From Arthrobacter sp. SX1312 (lineage in GTDB: Bacteria; Actinomycetota; Actinomycetes; Actinomycetales; Micrococcaceae): a stretch of 64,000 nt of DNA. Below are positions 24,947 to 34,651 of this stretch, piece after piece. The position numbers and the translations under genes are program-made. Position 1 is the first letter of the stretch. Each line of letters begins with the position of its first letter. Under the pieces are notes generated by a model that worked only from the letters and a program-made list of their open reading frames with translations, searched no databases and was not told the DNA's origin. The stretch covers positions 248,001 to 312,000 of the forward strand of contig NZ_PJIM01000003.1 in the NCBI RefSeq assembly GCF_002929295.1, written 5' to 3'.

Positions 24947-25801
24947 TCAGTCCGTCGCCGCGCGGGCGACCGAGGTCCACAGGGAGTCCACCCAGGGCAG
25001 GTCGGCGGGCTCGGCGGCCGAGCCCTCCCCCGTGCTCTCCTCGATGCCGTCGCCGCCCTTGACCAGGTAGCGGGTCTCGCCCGGCATCACGAGGAAGATC
25101 CGCTCGCGGGCCTGCTGCTTCACGAAGGCGGGATCGTCCCAGCGCGCGAGCTCCGAGGTGTAGTCGGCCTGTTGCTGCTGCTGCCGGGCGATGTCCGCCC
25201 GGAGGGCGTCGAGTTCGGTCTGCTGCTGCAGGTAACGGCTCACCGACGGCGCCAGCAGCACGATCACCGCGACGAGCACGACGGCGAGGGCCAGCAGGCG
25301 TCCCGAGAAGGCCTTCGCCGGGATGGGTGTGGCTTCCTCGGCCGGCTCGATGACCGACTCCGCCCGCCTGGACCCGAGCCGCCCGCGCCGGATGCTGCCG
25401 GCCAGCTGGGACCGTTCCGCCGCCCTGGCCGCGGAGGCCGACGCCGCGGGGGTCCCGGCGGCCTCCAGCCGCGGACGGGCCGGGGTCGTCCCGGCCGGTC
25501 CCGCGCCGGCGCGCGACGCGGAGGTGCCGCCGGAACCCGGTGCGGGCCGTGGATCCTTCGTCGCCGAAGGGCCCGGGGCGCGCGGGGTGGCCGGTTTCCG
25601 CGGGGACCCGGCGGCCCTGGAGGTCGCCGGCGCGTGGCCGGTACCCCGGGGGCCCGTACCGGGTCCGGGCTGCGTGGAAGGCCCGACGGCCCGGGAGCCG
25701 TGGGCAGGGGGCTGGCCCTTGGACGTCCCCGGGACCGGCCGCTCCTCCGCCGCAGGCGTCGGGCGGCCGGCTCGCGGCACGTTAGGGCGGCGGACGGTCA
25801 T
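24947..25801 (-). CDS. FtsB/DivIC-type septum formation initiator
   Basis: The 284-residue protein has a long Pro/Ala/Gly-rich cytoplasmic region (residues 1 to about 165), a single membrane helix (RLLALAVVLVAVIVLLAPSV) and a coiled coil rich in Gln (LQQQTELDALRADIARQQQQQ). The family ending DDPAFVKQQARERIFLVMPGETRYLV follows. FtsB/DivIC proteins join FtsL and FtsQ in the divisome. The eno / FtsB-like / DUF501 / ppx order is the standard actinobacterial arrangement. GAGGAG lies just before the ATG. Confidence 0.9.
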   Translation of the reverse strand: MTVRRPNVPRAGRPTPAAEERPVPGTSKGQPPAHGSRAVGPSTQPGPGTGPRGTGHAPATSRAAGSPRKPATPRAPGPSATKDPRPAPGSGGTSASRAGAGPAGTTPARPRLEAAGTPAASASAARAAERSQLAGSIRRGRLGSRRAESVIEPAEEATPIPAKAFSGRLLALAVVLVAVIVLLAPSVSRYLQQQTELDALRADIARQQQQQADYTSELARWDDPAFVKQQARERIFLVMPGETRYLVKGGDGIEESTGEGSAAEPADLPWVDSLWTSVARAATD

Positions 25802-25897
25802 GGAGCTCCTCGTCGATGCTGTCGCGTGTGGTCGCGTGGGTGCCTCACGGAACCCGTCTAACGAGGGTAACCGCCCTGTCGATCAACTGCGGATCAC

Positions 25898-27208
<1,311 letters not shown>

Positions 27209-27333
27209 TCAACATCTTGTTGGGACGTCTTTGTCAGGGCAACGGAGGTGTTGCTCCCAGCCTAGTTCACCTGCGTCCCGGCGGTGCCGTGGGTCACGCG
27301 GTTGTGACGTGGGCGGGCCGGCCGTCCCCGGGC

Positions 27334-28065
27334 TCAGGCCCCGTCGCGGACGTCCCGCTGGTAGTCCAGCACGGCACGGCGCAGGGCACGCTCCGGGTCG
27401 ATGCCCGCGCCGAGCGCCCGGCGGACCAGGGCCAGCAGTTCCAGGCCGAGGTCGGCCTCGCTCCCGGCCACGACGCCCTGCGGCTGCTCCGGCCGGTCCT
27501 CCCCCGCGCTGCTCTCCCCCGCCCGCCCGAGGGTCTTCGCGGCGAAGGCCAGCGCGGGGAGGCGGTGCGGGATGCCGTCGAACGGTGAGGTGCGGGCGGG
27601 CCGCTCCTGCGCCTTCACGGCCTGCCACGCGGCGACGATGCCGTCGACCGACGGCGTGTCACGCCCGGGCGTCGCGGCCCGCAGGCTCCCGTCCGTCGCG
27701 AACACGTGCGGGTTCCGGCGCACCAGCTTGTCGGTGAGCCCCTCCGCCACCTCGGCGAGCCCGAAGGACCCGGCCTCGGCCCGGAGCTGTGCGTGCAGGA
27801 CCACCTGGAACAGGACGTCGCCGAGCTCGCCCCGGAGCTCGTCGAGGAGGGACCGCTCCGGCGTCCCGGCGCGCGAGACGTCGTCGACCGCCTCGTAGAG
27901 CTCGTACGTCTCCTCCACGAGGTACCCGAGCAGCGCCGCGTGGTCCAGGGCGGCCGTCCACGGGCAGTGGCGGCGCAGCAGGGCGACCACCTCGACGAGG
28001 CGCTCCACCGCCGCGCCCGGAGGGTTCCCGGGCGCGGCGTCGCGCGCCCCTGCCGCGTCCTCCAC
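27334..28065 (-). CDS. mazG: MazG family nucleoside triphosphate pyrophosphohydrolase
   Basis: MazG hydrolyses NTPs or dNTPs to monophosphates and pyrophosphate, cleaning non-canonical nucleotides. The core motif is intact: CPWTAALDHAALLGYLVEETYELYEAV supplies ExxE, and LRGELGDVLFQVVLHAQL supplies ExxD for Mg2+ binding. The 243 residues include one MazG domain plus a C-terminal stretch (LGLELLALVRRALGAGIDPERALRRA) that looks like a partial second unit. It starts 5 bp after add, so the two are cotranscribed; eno follows after 155 bp. Confidence 0.9.
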   Translation of the reverse strand: MEDAAGARDAAPGNPPGAAVERLVEVVALLRRHCPWTAALDHAALLGYLVEETYELYEAVDDVSRAGTPERSLLDELRGELGDVLFQVVLHAQLRAEAGSFGLAEVAEGLTDKLVRRNPHVFATDGSLRAATPGRDTPSVDGIVAAWQAVKAQERPARTSPFDGIPHRLPALAFAAKTLGRAGESSAGEDRPEQPQGVVAGSEADLGLELLALVRRALGAGIDPERALRRAVLDYQRDVRDGA

Positions 28066-28070
28066 GGAGC

Positions 28071-29228
28071 TCAGGCGGAGGCCAGCCCGGCGGCGGCGTC
28101 GAACCGCTGGGCGACGTACTCGGCCAGGGCCTCGCGGTCCTCGAGCGGCAGGAACGCGGCGTCGACGGCGTTCAGGGTGAGGGCCAGGAGGTCGCCGAGG
28201 TCGTAGCCGAAGGTCTCGACGAGCAGCTCGAACTCACCGGTCAGCGTGACCCCGCTCATGAGGCGGTTGTCGGTGTTGACGGTGACCTTGAAGCCCAGCT
28301 GGTAGAGCAGGTCGAACGGGTGGGCGTCGATCGTGGTGCCGAAGGCCTCGATGGCCCCGGTCTGCAGGTTCGAGGACGGGCACAGCTCGAGCGCGATCCC
28401 CCGGTCCCGCACCCACGACGCGACCAGGCCGAGGTTCGCGATGCCCACCTCTTCGCCGTCGGCGGCCTGCTCGTCCGCGGCGTCCTCGATCTCGATGTCC
28501 TCGGCGATGCGGACGCCGTGGCCGAGGCGCAGCGCACGCCCGGCGACGAGCGCGTCCCGGATGCTGTCCAGGCCGGCGGCCTCTCCCGCGTGGACGGTCA
28601 CGGGGAACTGCTCGGAGGCGAGGAAGGTGAAGGCGTCGGCGAAGCGGGACGCCGGGAAGCCGTTCTCCGCACCGGCGATGTCGAAGCCGACGGCCCCGCG
28701 GTCGCGGTGGCGGAGGGCGAGTTCGGCGATCTCCTGGCCGCGGTCGGCGTGCCGCATCGCGGTGACGAGCTGGCCCACCTGGATGACGCGGCCGGCGGCG
28801 ATCGCCGCGGCGGCGCCCGCCTCGAGCCCCTCCTGCACGGCTTCGACGGCCTCGTCGAGGCTCAGGCCCTGCCGGGTGTGCTGTTCGGGGGCCCAGCGGA
28901 CCTCGCCGTAGACCACGCCGTCGAGCGCGAGGTCCTCGACGAACTCCCGCGCCACGCGGATGAGCCCGTCCCGTGTCTGCATGACGGCGATCGTGTGGTC
29001 GAACGTCTCGAGGTACCGCTCGAGGGATCCCGAGTCCGCGGATTCGCGGAACCAGGCACCGAGGGACTCGGCGTCGGAGGCCGGCAGCTCGTGGCCGATC
29101 GCGGCGGCGAGCTCGAGGATGGTGGCCGGCCGCAGCCCGCCGTCGAGGTGGTCGTGGAGAGAGACCTTCGGGAGGGTCCGGATGTCGATGGCAGCGTCGG
29201 GGACGGCGTCGTTCTGGGTCTGGGTCAC
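28071..29228 (-). CDS. add: Adenosine deaminase
   Basis: This enzyme converts adenosine and deoxyadenosine to inosine and deoxyinosine. The zinc and catalytic motifs are in order: SLHDHLDGGLRP near residue 24, VTVHAGEAAG at about 200, RLGHGVRIAED, and NTDNRLMSGVTLTGE near 325. The 385 residues are typical of actinobacterial Add. It is part of the minus-strand nucleoside salvage run with deoA and cdd. The GTG start follows a TAGGCT box by 6 nt, predicting its own leaderless promoter downstream of the DedA gene. Confidence 0.95.
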   Translation of the reverse strand: MTQTQNDAVPDAAIDIRTLPKVSLHDHLDGGLRPATILELAAAIGHELPASDAESLGAWFRESADSGSLERYLETFDHTIAVMQTRDGLIRVAREFVEDLALDGVVYGEVRWAPEQHTRQGLSLDEAVEAVQEGLEAGAAAAIAAGRVIQVGQLVTAMRHADRGQEIAELALRHRDRGAVGFDIAGAENGFPASRFADAFTFLASEQFPVTVHAGEAAGLDSIRDALVAGRALRLGHGVRIAEDIEIEDAADEQAADGEEVGIANLGLVASWVRDRGIALELCPSSNLQTGAIEAFGTTIDAHPFDLLYQLGFKVTVNTDNRLMSGVTLTGEFELLVETFGYDLGDLLALTLNAVDAAFLPLEDREALAEYVAQRFDAAAGLASA

Positions 29229-29240
29229 GCTGCCAGCCTA
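29229..29240 (-). promoter_or_regulatory. -10 box of leaderless add promoter
   Basis: TAGGCT (29240-29235, minus strand) is followed by GGCAGC and the GTG at 29228. The same TAGGCT-N6-GTG arrangement recurs at 38941 and 52446. Confidence 0.5.
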
Positions 29241-29251
29241 CGCGATGCGCG

Positions 29252-29971
29252 TCAGCGCGGGCCCGCCCCGTGGGCCGGTTCGGGCCGGCCAAGGGCCTCG
29301 CCGGCGGACCCCCCGGTGGGCTCCCCGTCGGACCCACCGCGCGTGGCCTGCAGCGGGGTCGAGCCGCGGACGAGGGCGATCACGCGGTCCGTCACGAGAC
29401 CGATCACGACGGCGATCCCGACGGCCACGGCGACCCCGAGCAGGTGGTTGTGCTGGAACCACGTGCCCGCGACGGCGCCGATCCCGACGGAGTAGCCGGC
29501 CCACACCACCCCGGACAGGGCCGTGAGGGCCACGAAGCGGCGCCGGGAGTAGCCGGTCGCGCCCGCGGTGAGGTTCACCGCGACCCGGCCGATCGGGATG
29601 AAGCGCGCCACCAGGATGAGCGAGGCCGCGCGCATGGTGAGCTCCCTGCCCGCCCAGGTGAAGGAGCGCTGCATCCGGGGCCGCCGCATCCACCGGAACC
29701 GTTCGGTGCCGATCCATCGGCCGAGGAGGAAGGCGATGTTGTCGCCGAGGAAGGCTCCGAGCGCCGCGACCAGGACCAGCAGCCACGGGTCGGGCACCCC
29801 CTGCGTGATGATGAGGGACGCCAGCCCGACGACGACGGATTCGCTGGGCACGGGCGGGAAGAAGCCGTCGACGAGGCAGCAGGCGAGGACCAGGAGGTAC
29901 ACCCAGGGCTCTCCCGCCGCTGCGAGGACGCCGGCGCCGATGCCGTCCAGGGCAGTGGTGATCGCATCCAT
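29252..29971 (-). CDS. DedA family (SNARE-associated/VTT) membrane protein
   Basis: The 239-residue protein has the DedA plan. An N-terminal helix contains DGFFPPVPSESVVVG, followed by FLGDNIAFLLGRWIG, then the amphipathic basic region, RFIPIGRVAVNLTAGATGYSRRRFV and a final helix. The acidic (Glu in PSE, Asp in GDN) and arginine (RFIPIGR) residues needed in E. coli YqjA/YghB are present. DedA proteins act in membrane energetics or lipid-carrier flipping. GGAG lies 6 nt before the ATG at 29971. Confidence 0.92.
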   Translation of the reverse strand: MDAITTALDGIGAGVLAAAGEPWVYLLVLACCLVDGFFPPVPSESVVVGLASLIITQGVPDPWLLVLVAALGAFLGDNIAFLLGRWIGTERFRWMRRPRMQRSFTWAGRELTMRAASLILVARFIPIGRVAVNLTAGATGYSRRRFVALTALSGVVWAGYSVGIGAVAGTWFQHNHLLGVAVAVGIAVVIGLVTDRVIALVRGSTPLQATRGGSDGEPTGGSAGEALGRPEPAHGAGPR

Positions 29972-30080
29972 CGTGGGCTCCTGCCGTCGTCGCCCCGTAC
30001 CTCCGTGACGGGCGTCCGGCTCCGACGCTACCGGCGCACCCGGGGCCGGGTCGTCGGCCTTCCGGGCGACCTGCGCAGGG

Positions 30081-30110
30081 GCCGGTCTCACCCCGAGGGA
30101 TGAGACCGGC
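30081..30110 (-). terminator. Terminator after deoA
   Basis: GCCGGTCTCA (30081-30090) pairs perfectly with TGAGACCGGC (30101-30110) around a C-rich 10-nt loop, 49 bp past the deoA stop. It separates the DedA/add/mazG part from the transporter/cdd/deoA operon. Confidence 0.65.
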
Positions 30111-30158
30111 CGCGCAAGCCCCTAGGGGTTCACCCTGCCGGGCGCCCGCGTGGGAGGA

Positions 30159-31445
30159 CTAGGCGATGCGGTCGATGATGAGCCGCTGCGCCGGGCGCGA
30201 TCCCTCGGGCGCGATCACGACGGCGTCCGCCAGCGCCTCGCGTGCACGCTCGAACCTCTCGGGGGTGTCGGTGAGCAGCGTCATCAGCGGCTCCCCCGCG
30301 CGCACCGTGGCCCCGGGCTTCGCGTGCATCCGCACGCCGGCGCCCGCCTGCACCCGGTCCTCCTTGCGGGCACGGCCGGCACCGAGGCGCCACGCGGCGA
30401 CACCCACCGCGAGCGCGTCCAGGCCCACGAGGACGCCGTCCGCCGGGGCGAGGACGACCTCGGACTCCTTGGCGACCGGCAGGGCCGCGCGCGGGTCGCC
30501 GCCCTGCGCCTCGATCATCCTGTTCCACACGTCCATGGCGCGACCGTCCTTCAGGGCGGCCGCGGGATCGGCGTCGTGCACGCCGGCGCAGGCGAGCATC
30601 TCCTCGGCGAGGCGGACGGTGAGTTCGACGACGTCGGACGGGCCCCCGCCCGCGAGGACCTCGACGGACTCCTCGACCTCGATCGCGTTGCCGGCGGTGA
30701 GCCCGAGCGGGGTGCTCATGTCGGTGAGGAGCGCGACGGTGTTCACGCCGGCGTCCTTGCCGAGCGCCACCATGGTCTCGGCCAGCTCACGGGCACGGGC
30801 CTCGTCCTTCATGAACGCGCCGCTGCCCACCTTGACGTCGAGGACGAGCGAGCCGGTGCCCTCCGCGATCTTCTTGCTCATGATCGAGGACGCGATGAGG
30901 GGGATGGCCTCGACGGTGCCGGTGACGTCGCGGAGCGCGTACAGCTTCTTGTCGGCGGGCGCCAGGCCCGTGCCGGCCGCGCAGATGACCGCGCCCACCT
31001 CGGCGAGCTGGCGCAGCATGTCCTCGTTGCTGAGGTGCGGCTGCCAGCCGGGGATGGATTCGAGCTTGTCCAGGGTCCCGCCGGTGTGGCCGAGGCCCCG
31101 GCCGGAGAGCTGCGGCACCGCGACGCCGAACACGGCGACCAGGGGGGCCAGCGGCAGGGTGATCTTGTCCCCCACCCCGCCGGTGGAGTGCTTGTCGCTC
31201 GTGGGGCGGCCGAGCGAGGAGAAGTCCATCCGCTCGCCCGAGGCGATCATCGCGGCCGTCCAGCGGGAGATCTCGGCGCGGTCCATGCCGTTGAGGAGGA
31301 TGGCCATGTTGAGGGCGGCCATCTGCTCGTCGGCGATGGCGCCGCGCGTGTAGGCGTCGATGGTCCAGTCGATCTGCTCGGGCGAGAGGATGCCGTGGTC
31401 GCGCTTGATGCGGATGATGTCGACGGCGTCGAAGGCTTCGGTCAT
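30159..31445 (-). CDS. deoA: Thymidine phosphorylase
   Basis: This enzyme splits thymidine or deoxyuridine with phosphate to base and deoxyribose-1-phosphate. The 428-residue protein has the pyrimidine-nucleoside phosphorylase signatures KHSTGGVGDKITLPLAP (phosphate loop) and SGRGLGHTGGTLDKLESIPG, and a C-terminal barrel-sandwich-hybrid domain (GVRMHAKPGATVRAGEPLMTL). GAGGA precedes the ATG. It follows cdd and the nucleoside ABC transporter on the same strand, giving an import, deaminate and phosphorolyse pathway for pyrimidine nucleosides. Confidence 0.95.
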   Translation of the reverse strand: MTEAFDAVDIIRIKRDHGILSPEQIDWTIDAYTRGAIADEQMAALNMAILLNGMDRAEISRWTAAMIASGERMDFSSLGRPTSDKHSTGGVGDKITLPLAPLVAVFGVAVPQLSGRGLGHTGGTLDKLESIPGWQPHLSNEDMLRQLAEVGAVICAAGTGLAPADKKLYALRDVTGTVEAIPLIASSIMSKKIAEGTGSLVLDVKVGSGAFMKDEARARELAETMVALGKDAGVNTVALLTDMSTPLGLTAGNAIEVEESVEVLAGGGPSDVVELTVRLAEEMLACAGVHDADPAAALKDGRAMDVWNRMIEAQGGDPRAALPVAKESEVVLAPADGVLVGLDALAVGVAAWRLGAGRARKEDRVQAGAGVRMHAKPGATVRAGEPLMTLLTDTPERFERAREALADAVVIAPEGSRPAQRLIIDRIA

Positions 31446-31502
31446 GGGGGATCCTCGGATCTGTTCGGCGGGGCGGGGTGTGGACGACGGGAAGGATGGC
31501 GC

Positions 31503-31529
31503 GGGGCGCGGCCGGTCGGGCCGCGCCCC
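31503..31529 (-). terminator. Hairpin between cdd and deoA
   Basis: GGGGCGCGGCC and GGCCGCGCCCC form a perfect 11-bp stem with a 5-nt loop, 14 bp past the cdd stop. It may attenuate read-through into deoA. Confidence 0.45.
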
Positions 31530-31542
31530 GTGGGCCGGGTGC

Positions 31543-31950
31543 TCAGGCGAGGTGCTGGGGCCCGAAGGCGTCCGGCAGGACCTCGTCCATGGTGCGGATG
31601 CCGCTGACGGTCAGGAGGACCATGTCCGGGGCCCGGAACTCGTACAGCAGCTGGCGGCAGCGTCCGCACGGCATGAGGGTGTTGCCCTCGCCGTCCACGC
31701 AGCTGAAGGCCCGGATGCGCCCGCCGCCGCTCATGGCCAGCGCACTGACGAGCGCGCACTCGGCACACAGCGTCAGCCCGTAGGACGCGTTCTCCACGTT
31801 GCAGCCGGAGACGATCCGGCCGTCGTCGAGGAGTGCCGCCGCTCCGACGGGGAACTTCGAGTAGGGGACGTAGGCGTTCCTCATCGCCTCCGTCGCGGCG
31901 GCGGTGAGGGTGTCCCAGGGGATCCCGGCCGGGGTGGTGGTCTCGGTCAT
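31543..31950 (-). CDS. cdd: Cytidine deaminase
   Basis: Cdd converts cytidine and deoxycytidine to uridine and deoxyuridine. This 135-residue protein is the small homotetrameric type. CNVENASYGLTLCAECAL has the first zinc cysteine (Cys62) and catalytic Glu64; PCGRCRQ provides Cys95 and Cys98. VPYSKFPVGAAALLDDG at 27-43 is also diagnostic. The frame is open much further upstream, but the ATG at 31950 with GGAG in front, 11 bp after the permease stop, is the real start. It is the first catabolic gene after the transporter. Confidence 0.95.
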   Translation of the reverse strand: MTETTTPAGIPWDTLTAAATEAMRNAYVPYSKFPVGAAALLDDGRIVSGCNVENASYGLTLCAECALVSALAMSGGGRIRAFSCVDGEGNTLMPCGRCRQLLYEFRAPDMVLLTVSGIRTMDEVLPDAFGPQHLA

Positions 31951-31961
31951 GAGGGGTGCTC

Positions 31962-33257
31962 CTAGCCCTTGATGTACGGGATGCCGCTGGCTCCCGGCGC
32001 CCTCGAGCGGCCCACGAGGCCCGCGACGGCGAAGACCGTCACCACGTAGGGCAGCATGCGCAGGAACTGGTCCGGCACCGGGGTGCCGAGCAGGCTGAGC
32101 ACGTTGGACAGGTTCGTGGCGAAGCCGAACAGCAGGGCCGCGAAGAACGCGCCGATCGGATTCCACCGGCCGAAGATCATGGCCGCCAGCGCGATGTAGC
32201 CCGCGCCCGCCGTCATGTCGCGCCCGAAGCCCGAGACGGCGACGAGCGTGAAGAAGGACCCGCCGATGCCCGCGACGACACCGGCCAGGAGCACGTTCGT
32301 GAAGCGCACCCGGTTGACGTTGACGCCCAAGGTGTCGGCGGCCTTCGGGTGCTCCCCGACCGCGCGGGTCCGCAGGCCCCAGCGGGAATGGAAGAGCTCC
32401 ACGTAGATGACGGCGACCGCCACGTACATCAGGTAGCCGACGATGGTCTGCTCGAAGAGGATCGGCCCGATCACGGGGAGGTCCGAGAGCAGCGGGATCT
32501 CGATGATGGGCAGGCGCGGCGGCGAGTTCCACCGCTCCGGGTCCTCGGTGAGGACGGCGGAGAACAGGAAGCCGGTGAGCCCCGAGACCAGCACGTTGAG
32601 CACGACGCCGACGATCACCTGGTTGACGACGTAGCGGATGCTGAAGACGGCGAGGACGAGCGACACGAGGACGCCGGCGACGGCCGCGGCGAAGAGGCCG
32701 ACGAACGCGTTGCCGGACAGCGACCCGGCGACGGCCGCGGCGAAGGCGCCGAACAGCAGCTGCCCCTCGATGGCGATGTTGACGACGCCGGAGCGCTCGC
32801 ACAGGATGCCCGAGAGCGAACCGAAGATCAGCGGGACCGCGAGGGTCACCGACCCGGCAAGGAGCCCGTAGAGGGCCACGTTCGGGGTGCGGGCGCTGCC
32901 CACCACCCAGGTCAGGAAGGCGATGAGGAACAGGACGGCGAACACGGCCGGCACCCAGGTGGGCACCTTCCGGGCGGAGCGCGTCCGCAGGAACGCGATG
33001 ACCGCGAGGGCGATCATCCCGAGGGCGGCGATCCAGCCGACGACGGGCGCCGACACCACGAGCGGGGGCAGGACGATCGCGTCGCCGTCCTCCGAGAGGC
33101 GGAACGTGACGTCGTTGGCCGGGGCCCCGATCGCGAAGACCAGGAGGGAGAAGAGCGCGACGACGGCGAGGATGATCGGGGTCTTCCAGCTGCGCACGCG
33201 GGCGTCGCCGCCGTCGCGGGCGCCGTGCGCGGGCGCTTCGGTGGTTGCTGTGCTCAT
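31962..33257 (-). CDS. Nucleoside ABC transporter permease (second subunit)
   Basis: The 431-residue permease is of the BPD_transp_2 type found in BMP-linked nucleoside importers. After a short hydrophilic lead and an extra N-terminal helix pair, the conserved core includes GILCERSGVVNIAIEGQLLFGAFAA, the Q-loop contact region RAVGEHPKAADTLGVNVNRVR and GSFFTLVAVSGFGRDMTAGAGYIALAAMIFG. The ATG at 33257 overlaps the stop of the partner permease (ATGA); the open frame upstream is a shadow of that gene. Confidence 0.92.
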   Translation of the reverse strand: MSTATTEAPAHGARDGGDARVRSWKTPIILAVVALFSLLVFAIGAPANDVTFRLSEDGDAIVLPPLVVSAPVVGWIAALGMIALAVIAFLRTRSARKVPTWVPAVFAVLFLIAFLTWVVGSARTPNVALYGLLAGSVTLAVPLIFGSLSGILCERSGVVNIAIEGQLLFGAFAAAVAGSLSGNAFVGLFAAAVAGVLVSLVLAVFSIRYVVNQVIVGVVLNVLVSGLTGFLFSAVLTEDPERWNSPPRLPIIEIPLLSDLPVIGPILFEQTIVGYLMYVAVAVIYVELFHSRWGLRTRAVGEHPKAADTLGVNVNRVRFTNVLLAGVVAGIGGSFFTLVAVSGFGRDMTAGAGYIALAAMIFGRWNPIGAFFAALLFGFATNLSNVLSLLGTPVPDQFLRMLPYVVTVFAVAGLVGRSRAPGASGIPYIKG

Positions 33258-34651
33258 GCTGCTGCTCCGGTCGAGGCTGGCGTACGGGTCGTGGAGCCGC
33301 CCTTGCCGGCACGGGAGGCGCCGGGTGCGGGGAGGCGGAACAGCGCGCGGACGAGCGGCGGCGCTGCGATGAAGAGGACGATGAGCGATTGCACCACGAG
33401 GACGATGTCGATGCTGGTGCCGGTCGACGCCTGCATGGTCACCCCGCCGGCGCGGAACGCGCCGAACAGGATGCCCGCCGCGAAGGTGCCCCACGGTGTG
33501 GAACGCCCGAGCAGGGCGACGGTGATCGCGTCGAAGCCGAAGCTCGCAGCGACCCCCGAGGTCAGCACCTTCTCGGTGCCGGACACCTGTGCCACGCCCG
33601 CGAGTCCCGCGAGGGCACCGGCGATGGCCATCGCCAGGATGTAGCCCTTGCTGACGTTGATGCCGGCGGTGCGGGCCGCGCTCGAGTTGGCGCCGATGGC
33701 GCGCAGCTCGAAGCCGACCGTCGAGCGGTTGAGCAGCCATGCCACGAAGAACGTCGCCAGCACGGCGACGACGAAGCCCCAGTGCAGGCGGAACCCCGCG
33801 CCGAGCAGCGGCGGGTAGAGCGCCGTCGCGTCGAGCTGGGGGCTGATGGGGTTCGTGGACCCCGGCCGCTGGAAGGCCGGTGTGCTCAGGAAGTAGAGGA
33901 CCAGGTTGACGGCGATGTAGTTGAACATGATGGTCAGGATGACCTCGTGGGCGCCCGTGCGTGCCTTGAGGAGCCCGACGATCCCGGCCCAGATCGCACC
34001 GCCGACCATGCCGGCGAGGATCACCAGGAGCAGGTGGATGCCGGCCGGGAGGTGGAGCGTGAAGCCGACCCAGCCCGCGAAGGTCGCACCGATGAGGATC
34101 TGGCCCTGCGCGCCAATGTTGAACAGGCCCGCGCGGAACGCGAGCGCCACACCCAGGCCGGCGCAGATGAGCGGCGTGGCGACCGTCAGCGTCTGCGTCA
34201 GCGGGTAGATCATCCGGGCGAAGGTCTCCCCCTGGAAGTTGAACACCGAGCCCTGGAAGAGGGCGATGTACGCGCTCGACGCCGCCGTCCAGGCCGCCGC
34301 CAGGGTGTCCTGCGGCCGGCTGAAGAAGTACGACGACGCCCGTGCCACGTCCTCGTCGGTGATGGCGATGAGCAGGCCGCCGAGGACCAGCGAGAGGACC
34401 ACGGAGAGGAAGGCGACGAGCGCGTTCCCGGTCATGATGCGCTGCAGGAGCGTCGACTCGGGCGAGGTTCCGCCGCCGAGACCGGTCGCGGTGGGGGGCA
34501 CCGCGGGAGGGGGCAGTTCCCCTCCCGCCGTCTCCGCCGCGTTCTCGCGCCGCACCTCGTCCTGGCGCGCGGCCTCCTTCGCTTCCCGACGGCTCAGCGG
34601 AGCGTCGCCGTCGGTCGCCGGGCTGGCCGGCCTGTCGTCCTGCGGGCTCAC
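33254..34651 (-). CDS. Nucleoside ABC transporter permease (first subunit)
   Basis: The 465-residue partner permease has about 75 charged N-terminal residues before the first helix. Its core includes AFRAGLFNIGAQGQILIGATFAGWVGF, LKARTGAHEVILTIMFNYIA and LRAIGANSSAARTAGINVSKGY, the coupling segment of this family. The GTG start overlaps the ATPase stop by 4 bp (GTGA), and its own stop overlaps the second permease. The subunits should be made in equal amounts. Confidence 0.92.
   Translation of the reverse strand: MSPQDDRPASPATDGDAPLSRREAKEAARQDEVRRENAAETAGGELPPPAVPPTATGLGGGTSPESTLLQRIMTGNALVAFLSVVLSLVLGGLLIAITDEDVARASSYFFSRPQDTLAAAWTAASSAYIALFQGSVFNFQGETFARMIYPLTQTLTVATPLICAGLGVALAFRAGLFNIGAQGQILIGATFAGWVGFTLHLPAGIHLLLVILAGMVGGAIWAGIVGLLKARTGAHEVILTIMFNYIAVNLVLYFLSTPAFQRPGSTNPISPQLDATALYPPLLGAGFRLHWGFVVAVLATFFVAWLLNRSTVGFELRAIGANSSAARTAGINVSKGYILAMAIAGALAGLAGVAQVSGTEKVLTSGVAASFGFDAITVALLGRSTPWGTFAAGILFGAFRAGGVTMQASTGTSIDIVLVVQSLIVLFIAAPPLVRALFRLPAPGASRAGKGGSTTRTPASTGAAA

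Noticed and set aside
27285-27315. TCAC...GTGA pair upstream of eno considered as a CRP site
   Set aside because: The half-sites are in the reverse orientation to TGTGA-N6-TCACA, so it does not match the CRP/GlxR consensus.
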